From Zygaena filipendulae (taxonomy: Eukaryota > Arthropoda > Insecta > Lepidoptera > Zygaenidae), in NCBI GenBank assembly GCA_907165275.2, contig OU015649.1:15964001-16028000 (forward strand): DNA of 64,000 nt, written 5' to 3'. The position numbers were made by a program, and so were the translations under genes. Shown piece by piece: positions 55,834 to 64,000 of this stretch. Under the pieces are notes generated by a model that was not told the origin of the DNA, searched no databases, and saw only the letters and a list, made by a program, of their open reading frames with translations. Position 1 is the first letter of the stretch; each line of letters begins with the position of its first letter.

Positions 55834-58800
55834 GTAATGCTGCTGTGTTCACGTATTTAAATATTTAATCTCCTGAATATCAGACCCGTGAAAGCAAGAT
55901 ATTAATTTTTGCATAAAATTTATATTTGCTGTCGGACCCAAAGATATAATATAATTAACAATAATCCACTTCACAACACACAGATCTACTTGATCCCACA
56001 CTAAGCTGTAAGCTTGTGTCGTGGAAACCAGACAAACGTGGTATATACTACATATTATTACATATTATATATTATAATATAGTTACTTATATGCACTACT
56101 AGCTGTCCCGCGCGGTTTCACCCGCCATAATTTTGAAATTCCCGCGGAATTGTTCCATACAAACTTTGCAACCCCTTCACATCCCTTTAGGGGTTGAATT
56201 TTCAAAAATCCCTTCTTATCGGATGCCTACGTCATACAAAGAACACACCCTCCAAGTTTCAGGTCTCTACGATCAGCGGCTGTGCGTTGATCCGTCATTC
56301 ATTCAGGACAAAGCATTTTATAATTATGTATAGATATCTTTATATTTTGAAAATAAATACCTATTACCAATTTTGATTGAGGAATGTTTTGGAACACTGG
56401 GCTAGGTCTAGTTGGCCTGTTTTGTGGCCCGTTTAGTTGAAAACAGTGCACGTTGGGTCAGTCTGTGCCTCAGCTGTGGTCTAATGCCTATATACACTAC
56501 AAACCTGGGTCTGACGAGCATGAATGTTTGTTTTGTGCAAAGTATTGTATGCAGGGTCTAAGGGTACAAAATAACCAACATTTTAGTAGGAACTGAAAAC
56601 AAGAACGGGTGCCAGTATAAAACCATTTAATGTCTGAAATCAAGATTTTTTTATATTGATTTTGATTACTGAATATGCATATAAAATTTCATAAAAATCG
56701 GTCGGTTTATATATTAGATTATTATAATAGAATAGAATTTAAGTTTATTTGGTACCAAAACTAAAAATTATACATTAACTTAAATAAATTTTAAAACACT
56801 GACACTTCATACAAAGTGAACCAATTCAAGTAGGTAGGTACATACTTTACCACAAGGAAAACGGTTGGCTTGTCGTACAGTGTACACGTGTTGTGCATGT
56901 GTGCGTATCGTACGGTTTTGGTACGGTTGACAGCGAGCTGATAGTACCCGTTAGCTGTCAGTCAATAATAATTATCACAGTCATGTAGATTCTACCCGTG
57001 TCGAACTTTCATACGGATTTTCAAGAAATTTTCACGAGATATGAGGAAGCATTAATTGGTAGGAGGCAGAGAGTGTCACTTCTTCATATACTTACCTGTT
57101 ATAATCTATATCTTTACTAGTAACGTCAAACATGTTAGTTACAAGGTTACAGCAGGAGCGTTACTTCTTTACGAACTGTTACTGTTACTGTACTCTGTAC
57201 GAATGAATGCCCCGGCCACCGTCGGCGCAGGCGGCGGCGTGGAGTTGCGCGAGGACGTTCCGCTGAAGGGCGGCGCGGGCGGCGGCGGGGCGGCGGGGCT
57301 GTGCGGCGGCTGCGCGGGGGGCGGGCCGCGCCTGGCGGTGGGCTGCTTCGCGGCGCTGGCCGCCGCCGTCACCGTGGCGCTGCTCACGCAGATCTACTGC
57401 GGGGACTACCAGGTGGGTGCGGGGCGCGGGGCGCGGGGTGCGTGGGCGACCGGCAGCTGGGCTCACTGCGCGTGTGCGTGTGTGCGTGTGTGCGTGCAGG
57501 TGGTGCCGCACGGCGCGGTGTCGGCGGGGGCGGCGTGCGCGCGCGGCGGCGGCGCGGCGCTGCGGGCGGGCGGGCGCGCGCTGGACGCCGCGCTGGCCGT
57601 CGCGCTGTGCCTGGCCGTGGCCGCACCGCACCGCACCTCCCTCGACGCGTGAGTGCCCCCCTCGCTCCACATACTGCATGCCTATTGCCCACACTGCACA
57701 CACTGCACACACTGCCCCGCGGACCCAGTCACGAACGTTATGAGTTTTCTCAAACTTGCTTAGTTGGTAATTAATTATTTTATAGAACTTTCTTCGCGAT
57801 AAATTGACAAATAGCTTGTGCCATGCCGACGCAATATTAGTCTCGGTGGTCTATTCAATTCAGTTATATCGATAAAATAATAAAATTGTACTAGTAGTAC
57901 TACTTGAAAGAAAACTTGACAGTGGAGCCCAGTTCATAACAAACATTTTTTTTATTTATTTCGGCAAACTTAAGCTACATCTGTATTTCATTCATAATAG
58001 CAGTTAAGTTTTCACATACAGAAAATATAATATAAAATATGTGGGCGTCCAAGCTAAGAGGTAAAATCTAAAAGAACATACTACTCAGAATTTGTTCTGA
58101 GCCTCACTATTATAAATCCGAAAGTTTATAATAGTAAGGCTCAGAAGTTTGTTAGGCTTTCACATCAAAACACCGATCACCATGAGATTTTATTGTATAC
58201 ACGTTGCCAAGAGTACCGAGAAGGACATGGGGTACTTTTGTTCCGGAATTCCCGCGAGAACTCCAGAATTACAGCGGGTGAAACCTCTTAGTAAGAAATA
58301 TAAGCGTCTGTCAAGTTTACTGGAAAATGCTATTTTCGTTCTTAGAAGCGGCTCCCTGCTGTACTGGGACTATCGGAAGTGGAGGACGCAAGCGCCCATG
58401 CTGGTGGAATGGGGCGCCGCGGGGGACGGGCCGGGGTTCGCGCGACCCGGGGCGGGGGCGGCGGCGGGGGACGTGCCGGGCGCGGGGGACAGCGCCCGCC
58501 CCCCGCGCCTGCTGGCCGCGCTGGCGGGGCTGCACGCGCAGTACGGGGCGCTGCCCTGGGGGCGCCTGCTGCAGCCCGCGATAGACCTCGCTAGGTAGGT
58601 AACCTTTATAAACGGGTGGGAGACATGCGAACGTTTTATTCGATGACTTGTCGACTTTCAGGGACGGTTTCGTAGTGACCGAGAGCCTGGCGCAGGCGCT
58701 GGCCGCTCGGGGTGACGCAGTGCCGGCGCCGGGCGACGTGCGCGTCGAGCCCGAGCTGGCGCGCTACCTGCAGGCGCTGCAGCACAACTCCAGCGCGGGT

Positions 58801-59954
58801 GCGGCCGGGGCGCCCTCCCGGGTCCAGGGACGCGACGCGGAGTCGCGTCGATACTGAGCTCCGTTCATTCGTTCCCGCAGAACTGGCGGCGGCGTGGGGT
58901 GGGGCGGTGGCGGGGGGGCTGCGCCGCGGGGAGGCGAGGCTGACGCGTGCGGGGCGGTGGCGGGTGTACGCGGGGGGCGCGGGCGCGGCGGTGGCGCGGG
59001 CCGCGCTGCTCGCCGCGCTGCAGCCCGCGCCCCCCGCGCCCTCCTCGCCCGCCGACACGCAGCTGAGGTGAGAGGAACACGTCCATATACCGCGTTCGTT
59101 CGTCGGTCACCGGTCAGGTATACGAGGCGGCGAAGGGCGGCGGTCGCTCGGCCGCGCGTTATACAATTTGTGCGTAGGGTGACGATGGGTGTTTTAGAAA
59201 AATTGCAATAGAAACATTGAACTAATATTACTAGCGGAAATGGTTACTATGTTCCTCGGCAGGGCGATGGCCGCGCTGCGGCTCGCGGCGGCGGCGGGCG
59301 CGTGGCCGCCGGGCGGGGTGGCCGCGGGCGTGGCGGCGGTGGACCGCAGCGACGAGTACGTGGCGCTCGTCACGTGAGTACCCACCCCGGCCCCACCCCC
59401 CCGCTCCCACCGCCGCAGGGCGCCCCGCTGACCGCTCCCGCTGCCGGCAGGGGGCTGTCGGTGCCGTTCGGGTCGGGGCCGAGTGCGGGCGGCTGGTCGC
59501 GCGACGAGCCCGCCGCGCCGCTCGACCTGGCGCCGGCGCTGCTCGCCGACGACACCGTCTGCGGTACGTCCCACTCCCGTCACTCGTTTCTTTCCCATGG
59601 TTTTCACTGTGTTCTTGTAAGCGGGTCCATTGTGCGTGTCGCCTGTGCGCAGGCACGCGGTACGTGGTGGGCGCGGAGTCGTCGGCCGCGCTGGTGCAGA
59701 GCGTCGTGGCGCTGGCGGCCGGGGACGCGGCGGGGCCGGGGGCGGGCGAGAGCGGGCTGGCGGCCGCCGTGGAGGGTGCGCGGGTGCTGGTGCGGCGCGG
59801 GGGGGCGGTGGAGAGCGAGGTGGCGCGCGCGGGGGTGGTGGGGGTGGCGGGCGCGGCGCCCCCCTACCCCGCGGTGCACGTGGTGCAGCAGCGCGGGGAC
59901 GGGCTGCAGTCGCACGCGGACAGCCGCGGGGACGGGCTCGCCGCGCGGTTCTGA
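55791..59954 (+). CDS. Gamma-glutamyltransferase-7-like membrane protein (probable pseudoenzyme)
   Basis: Exons 57231-57412, 57500-57648, 58346-58594, 58662-58798, 58881-59067, 59263-59373, 59451-59563 and 59653-59954 join in phase, preceded either by 55791-55833 (490 residues) or by extension of the first to an ATG at 57203 (485 residues). Numbering from 57203: a short Gly-rich cytoplasmic head, membrane anchor 44-64 (LAVGCFAALAAAVTVALL), TQIYCGDYQ, then VVPHGAVSAGAACARGGG and ALDAALAVALCLAVAAPH (about 71-114), QYGALPWGRLLQPAIDLARD (about 183-203), VALVTGLSVPFGSG (344-357) and CGTRYVVGAESSAALVQSV (about 385-403). These match GGT family landmarks, and the anchor and PFGSG blocks point to GGT7. 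Against activity: the T-T/S-H nucleophile site aligns to A331 in GVAAGVAAVD, and the GGG loop after P-H is absent (PHRTSLDASG). It is shorter than GGT7 by more than 150 residues, and very Ala/Gly- and GC-rich. Confidence 0.8.
55834..57230. other. Intron 1 of the GGT7-like gene (if 55791 exon is used) or upstream region
   Basis: AT-rich, with a SINE-like copy (56098-56340). No other exon seen. Confidence 0.5.
56098..56340 (-). repeat. SINE-like repeat
   Basis: CTAGCTGTCCCGCGCGGTTT at the left and AAATTCCCGCGG inside; the interior contains CCTTTAGGGGTTGAATTTTC, typical of another branch of these repeats. Confidence 0.55.
57203..57412 (+). CDS. GGT7-like exon with membrane anchor (start at 57203 or acceptor at 57230)
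   Basis: Encodes MNAPATVGAGGGVELREDVP, a Gly-rich stretch and the anchor ending LLTQIYCGDYQ. Donor GTGGGT. The sequence CGGCGCAG/GC at 57230 can serve as an acceptor keeping the same frame, so the first nine residues are provisional. Confidence 0.75.
57500..57648 (+). CDS. GGT7-like exon 3
   Basis: A GTGTGCGTG repeat leads into the acceptor; the donor is GTGAGT. Encodes VVPHGAVSAGAACARGGG and ALDAALAVALCLAVAAPH, the GGT N-terminal block (normally G-G-S-A-V-D-A-A-I-A and N-P-H-S-S-G-x-G-G-G). Here P-H is followed by RTSLDA. Ends in phase 2. Confidence 0.85.
58096..58145. repeat. 21-bp inverted repeat at the head of a SINE-like copy
   Basis: Arms 58096-58116 and 58125-58145 (TCTGAGCCTCACTATTATAA...) are reverse complements with one mismatch and an 8-nt loop. 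Confidence 0.85.
58104..58290 (+). repeat. SINE-like repeat
   Basis: CACTATTATAAATCCGAAAG, GTATACACGTTGCCAAGAGT and GGAATTCCCGCGAGAACTCC, ending GCGGGTGAAACC. Confidence 0.6.
58346..58594 (+). CDS. GGT7-like exon 4
   Basis: Acceptor TTCTTAG, donor GTAGGT. Encodes SGSLLYWDYRKWRTQAPMLV, WGAAGDGPGF and LHAQYGALPWGRLLQPAIDL, the last matching the GGT helix H-x-x-Y-G-x-L-P-W. A SINE-like copy ends about 55 bp upstream. Confidence 0.82.
   Translation, partial: KRLPAVLGLSEVEDASAHAGGMGRRGGRAGVRATRGGGGGGGRAGRGGQRPPPAPAGRAGGAARAVRGAALGAPAAARDRPR
58662..58798 (+). CDS. GGT7-like exon 5
   Basis: Acceptor TTTCAG, donor GTGCGG. Encodes DGFVVTESLAQALAARGD to PELARYLQALQHNSSA. DGFxVT and the R/P-E-L-A-x-x-L-x-x-L helix are GGT features. 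Confidence 0.85.
58881..59067 (+). CDS. GGT7-like exon 6
   Basis: Acceptor CCCGCAG, donor GTGAGA. Encodes ELAAAWGGAVAGGLRRGEAR, LTRAGRWRVYAGG and an Ala/Pro-rich run. The family's P-P-P-S-S/H-x-G motif (substrate-binding) is replaced by AGGAGAAVARAALL. Confidence 0.78.
59263..59373 (+). CDS. GGT7-like exon 7 (site of the missing nucleophile)
   Basis: Acceptor TCGGCAG, donor GTGAGT. Encodes AMAALRLAAAAGAWPPG then GVAAGVAAVDRSDEYVALV. The active family has T-T/S-H-x-S-V-V/A-D here; the same block reads A-A-G-V-A-A-V-D. Confidence 0.8.
59451..59563 (+). CDS. GGT7-like exon 8
   Basis: Acceptor CCGGCAG, donor GTACGT. Encodes GLSVPFGSGPSAGGWSRDE and DLAPALLADDTVC. P-F-G-S-G is conserved in GGT7-type proteins (F/Y-F-G-S in GGTs generally). 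Confidence 0.82.
59653..59954 (+). CDS. GGT7-like terminal exon 9
   Basis: Acceptor TGCGCAG, stop TGA at 59952-59954. Encodes GTRYVVGAESSAALVQSVVA and a C-terminal domain ending GDGLAARF. A poly(A) signal AATAAA follows at 60140-60145. Confidence 0.83.
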
Positions 59955-60139
59955 TCCCGGCCGAGCTCGCTCGCAGCGCAGCGCGGCGATGCACGATGGC
60001 TAGCTAGCAAGACAGCCGCCGCGCCGCGACTCGCTGTTCATCTTTCACACTACCTGCCCACTATCGTACCAGTTACAATATTTTACCAGTTGTTTTGTAT
60101 AAATTAACATGTCTCTGCTTTTCACTTTGATTATTAGGA

Positions 60140-60145
60140 AATAAA
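60140..60145 (+). terminator. Poly(A) signal of the GGT7-like gene
   Basis: AATAAA 186 nt after the TGA stop; further copies follow within 40 nt. Confidence 0.55.
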
Positions 60146-61138
60146 ACAATGGTAGGTATTGTAAATAAATGAACAAATAAATTTAATATTACCAAAGGGA
60201 GACAAGAGTTTACTTAACAGCCATTCGCCGCGGTTTTGCCCGCGTTCATTTCGGAATTTCTGTGGAAATAACTACGGTCAGCACTCTCCTATTTACAGAA
60301 TGTGCTCAGCGTACAACCACGTTTCAAACGAATTCGACATATTTGGTGCATCGATCATCGCCATTAAGAGATGCTTATTGCACTGTTAAAGCACTTTTAT
60401 AGATATTTTTTAATTGTTTTTTTTTAGGATTCATTTATACATCGATCCTTTTATTTTATTTTGTTTTTTGGATACCAAATTTTCTGTATAAATTTTCTTT
60501 TTGTTAAAACTGAATCTTATGAATTGTGATCGCATGCTGTGTTCACTTCTAGTAGGATGTACACGACATGCATGACATTTGTATTTAATTTTTACCTTTT
60601 CACCTATGTACGCCAATAATGTGTATCATCCGGTTTAGTGAACCATTAATAAAAAAAAAAAAATAAAAAAAAAAATAAAATAAATAAAAAGAACCCTTTA
60701 ATATTATGTCCTTTTCTGTACCTACCCCTGATAACGTGTACTTACAATGTTTTATGGTTATTGTTTGAATAGGTCAATAAATCAAGACGTGAAAGCGTAA
60801 CAAACAAACTCATGTTCCCAATAGTACCTACATATAAGCTCAGACGAAATAAATCTGAGCCTATAACTTATGATGGCAACTGCAGAGGCCCGCGACAGGA
60901 CATGAACCTGCACCTTCAGATCACCTCGCGGATAAAGGTTTTAAAACGAAAAAGCCTACACAAACAAGCCTACAAATTAAATTAGTTGAGTTGATTGTTA
61001 AATTTTAACAACTTGATTTCTGTACACTCTTTTAGGGTTTCGTACCTCAAAAGGAACAATGGAACCCTTATAGGAACTGTTGTCCGTTTCTTAGGAGCTG
61101 TTAAAAATTTAGACTCTCAAAAATTCAATTATTTAATC

Positions 61139-61590
61139 TGGGGGCACGGTAGTGCCCCCGCCAAGACGAGCCAAGCGAAGATCTTCTCTCGAAGCACTTC
61201 GTCGTTTTTTTTGAACCCTTATAACTTGGGTTTGGATTATACCAGATAAACTAAATTCTCGGGATATGTTGTCAAAAACGGACTTATCAAACATATAAAG
61301 TTTTAATTGCATAGCTCATATACTTTAGATTTATTGATATGTTAAAAACCCTGATTTCGTCACTGACTCACTGATGATCATCAAAATTCTTAGTGTAAAA
61401 AGTTCTTAAAGTTCCTAATGTCCTAGAAAGCTGAAATTTGGCTTGTAAGTTAGTATTAGTAAACAAACAATAAAAAAAATTAAAAATTTGTAACCTTTAT
61501 TCCCCAATCCCTTAAACTAGGGGATGGATGTTTGTATGAGAATTTTGCAATTTTGACTTACATAAAGAAATGAAATCCCACCAAAAATGT
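61139..61590 (-). mobile_element. Helitron-like element, 5'-degraded copy
   Basis: The 3' hairpin GGGGGCACGGTAGTGCCCCC lies at 61140-61159 and the interior matches the 54.7-kb copy closely (TTTGGATTATACCAGATAAA, CACTGACTCACTGATGATCA). The 5' TCCC end is not found. Confidence 0.6.
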
Positions 61591-63184
61591 CATACCTACA
61601 GTGGCCGGGTAGGTTAGAATTATCGATAAAACTACTTAATAGGTATTTCACTACGACGCGACGTCAACATTTTTACGTCGATTCTTCCATCGCATTAAAA
61701 TAATTTCGCAGCGCGTATTTCTGGACAAGGTAGGTCGTTTGTTATAATTTTTTATTAGAGAAAATGGTATGTAAATAGGTATAGGTACGTAATAATATGG
61801 CGAGTTGGCGCAAGTTGCGGCGCGCGGCGGGACTCGGGAGCGCGCCGGCTGAGTGTCGCCGGCATTGATATTATACCACAGTAGTAAATCAATGGTCGCC
61901 GGGTGGCGTTTCTCCTTTTCCGTGTGCATTTGGAGGCAGTGGGCGCCGGGCGCCGGGCCCCTGGTGCAGAAAGTCGTTATTTGTTTCAATCTTGTTGCTG
62001 ATCTTCTTCTTCTGACAAGCTCCTGGCGCTGTATCGCGCCCCACTCCCACAGGTGGAGGGGAACTGGGAGGCGGCGTAGGGCCGCATGAATCGTCGACGC
62101 GCCGCCAGCCGTCGAAGCGATGCGGAAAATCTGAATTGGGATTTGGAGTTAGGACTCTTAAGGGTCATTTTTATAAAAAAAATCTACTTAGATAAAATAA
62201 AAACATTTTTCTTAGCTGAGGATTGAAACCGCCGATAAAGAAAGAAAGACAATATATTATTCACTGTGTCGTAACAGCTGACCTAATCTCGATGCGGGTA
62301 CCTACGGCGCGGCGCTGCACGCTGGTGTGCCGTGTGGGGGCTACCGAGGTCGTTTGAAAACGATCGGGTTCGTCTGAACCATTGTGTAATTACGTGTGTT
62401 ATCACGAATACCGCAATGAACTGCGGCCGCGGTTGCGTCAACGAGGCGCACCGCGCAATTAGTGACCTGCGGGGCGCGGCGCGGGCGGCGGGAGCGAGGG
62501 GGACGGACGGCGCGACATCCCGCCGCGCTTTAATTTCTCACGGAATTACTTATTTATTGCGGTCGCCGGTCACTCATATCGCGGCGCTCACGAATTTGCC
62601 AAAATATATATTATAATGTCATTGGCATATTCAGTCGGAACGCTGGCGCTCGTCCCCCGCGGGGTCAACGTTCAGCGCGGGGCGCCCGCTTCGTCCCGCC
62701 CTCCGCCCATGTCTACCAAATAAACACTGTAACGCAATATTTTATAGTAATATTTAATATAGAAGGTGTGGAAAAACTAACTGCAAATATTTACAGGGTT
62801 GAAAGTATATTATTATACCGTTATTATCATGTTCATTAAATAAAAAAGGTATAAAAATTAACAAAAATTATTAAAAAGAAAACTACCAGTGAAGGCGCTT
62901 GCCACTCAATCGCTTTATACACACATCGCCACGCTAAGCTGATGCGACGCACACGCGTGCCTTGTATACGTATTAGCACAGATAATACGAGTATAATGCT
63001 ATGTATTAGTAAGTTACGTGTATTATGTACCTAGTAAAAGTAGTTATAATGATTTTTCAATGAATTTATTTTCCTCATATTCTGCAAACTACCGAAACTT
63101 ATAATATTATTTTTTCGCTGTTTGTTTTAACGTATTAATTCAACCCTGTAAATATTTTCAGCTAATTTTGCCACATCTAATAAA

Positions 63185-63312
63185 GGTAACGAATCGTTAC
63201 GTAACGTGGTAATGTACAATCGTCCAATCAAAAGCACAGTTCACGTGACCACGTGACGTGACGTTTCGGTTCCATAGTTTTCTATGCGTTAACGGTTAAT
63301 AATTATTAAGGA
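63185..63312 (-). repeat. MITE-like repeat (copy 2 of 2)
   Basis: Reverse-strand match to the 4735-4905 repeat (CGTGACCACGTGACGTGACG, TTTTCTATGCGTTAACGG). Confidence 0.5.
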
Positions 63313-64000
63313 ATTTCAACTGCGCTAACCGATGCCGTTCGAGTTCGGTCAAACGTTAACCGATGTATCTTCCAAATGAGAGTTGAGCTGGAGATGTTTT
63401 CGTCAAACTGAACGGCGGCGGCGCGCGTAACGAAATATGATTACCGGAGGTAATGACATGCATTGTGCAGGGTTGTGGTCAGTGGTTTAATTGTGGTAAG
63501 CGACCTCCGACTGAAGCGTCGCGTTGTTTCCCGCCCACGGGCCACGCCATTCGCCTGGTTCTACCTCGTCGTCTGTGCGATACCAATATTATATTATGAG
63601 AGCTACCATTTTACCTACTTAAATTGTTGTTTTTAATTAGCATAACAATATGGTCGTCCTCTAAAGGTGTTGTTTTCGTATAAAATTTTCCTTAATGCGA
63701 GCGAAGTTAAGAGAGTGGAAAAAAACAGCTTAAATGGGTTCATGTAGTTAATGACATACCGACATTTTGCATAATTCACTTGTTTACGGACGGCTGGCAC
63801 ATTTTTAATGCCGTGAACAGAGAACAGAAAGCGCCAGTGGGCGCCGCCGCTGTACTGTATGTATACATATAACTAAAGAGCTATTGATTTATTTATTTAT
63901 CTAGACACGCGGGCGCGTGTCAAGCCGAAGTTCTCAAACTGACAGAACTGGCGAGCCGCACCGTGTGTAATATTACACGAACCATTTGGAGCCACTTTTC

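Larger units (their letters stand above)
57649..58345. other. Intron 3 of the GGT7-like gene
   Basis: Starts with a (CACACTG)n-like run and contains a 21-bp inverted repeat (58096-58145) fused to a SINE-like copy (about 58104-58290). Confidence 0.6.
60146..64000. other. Intergenic region
   Basis: Contains a SINE-like fragment (about 60226-60300), an A-rich run (60647-60690), a tRNA-like degenerate stretch (about 60885-60950), a Helitron-like copy (61139-61590), a GC-rich block (62280-62700) that may belong to a neighbouring gene's 5' region, and the second copy of the 4.74-kb repeat (63185-63312). No coding exon could be supported. Confidence 0.5.

Noticed and set aside
57185..59994. Large minus-strand frames (up to 266 codons) opposite the GGT7-like gene
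   Set aside because: Antisense shadows of very GC-rich exons; composition is Arg/Pro/Ala only.
62332..62616. Possible first exon of another gene in the 62.3-62.7-kb GC-rich block
   Set aside because: No donor in phase with a convincing coding start and no recognisable protein; left as intergenic.

Overview
The window is animal nuclear DNA, almost certainly from a moth or butterfly. It has small GC-rich exons inside long AT-rich introns, GT-AG splice sites, and abundant short interspersed repeats of lepidopteran type (units ending in GGGGGACAGCTAGT, Helitron-like elements with a GGGGGCAC/GTGCCCCC hairpin, mariner debris, LINE 3' ends). No bacterial or viral gene system and no CRISPR array was seen.

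Three protein-coding genes could be assembled exon by exon with matching splice phases. (1) 1612-42263, plus strand: the last ten coding exons of a Sidestep-family cell-surface protein (immunoglobulin domains, one fibronectin III domain, one membrane segment, cytoplasmic tail ending E-S-C-V); its 5' part lies outside the window. (2) 51866-47173, minus strand: a complete eight-exon arrestin of 381 residues, closest in type to insect visual/antennal arrestin 1, with a TATA box and an initiator about 70-100 bp upstream of the start codon. (3) About 55.8-59.95 kb, plus strand: a gamma-glutamyltransferase-7-like type II membrane protein of about 485-490 residues. It keeps the GGT7 membrane anchor and fold landmarks but lacks the nucleophilic threonine and the glycine-rich loop, so it is probably not an active transferase.

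Layout: 1-42.3 kb is the Sidestep-like gene, mostly introns carrying SINE-like copies, a deleted mariner (5808-6401), MITEs, one Helitron-like copy (29959-30366), a LINE 3' fragment with an expanded hexamer (35.9-36.3 kb) and several GC-rich intronic islands. 42.3-47.2 kb is its 3' UTR plus intergenic DNA shared with the converging arrestin gene. 47.2-51.9 kb is arrestin. 52-57 kb holds candidate non-coding first exons for the GGT7-like gene and a Helitron-like copy containing a 76-bp inverted repeat. 60-64 kb is intergenic repeats and a GC-rich island.

The three genes have no evident shared pathway (axon guidance/adhesion, photoreceptor or olfactory desensitisation, glutathione-transferase-like membrane protein); the arrangement looks like ordinary genomic neighbourhood. 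Exon borders were read by eye; phases agree across every assigned intron, but no transcript evidence was available.
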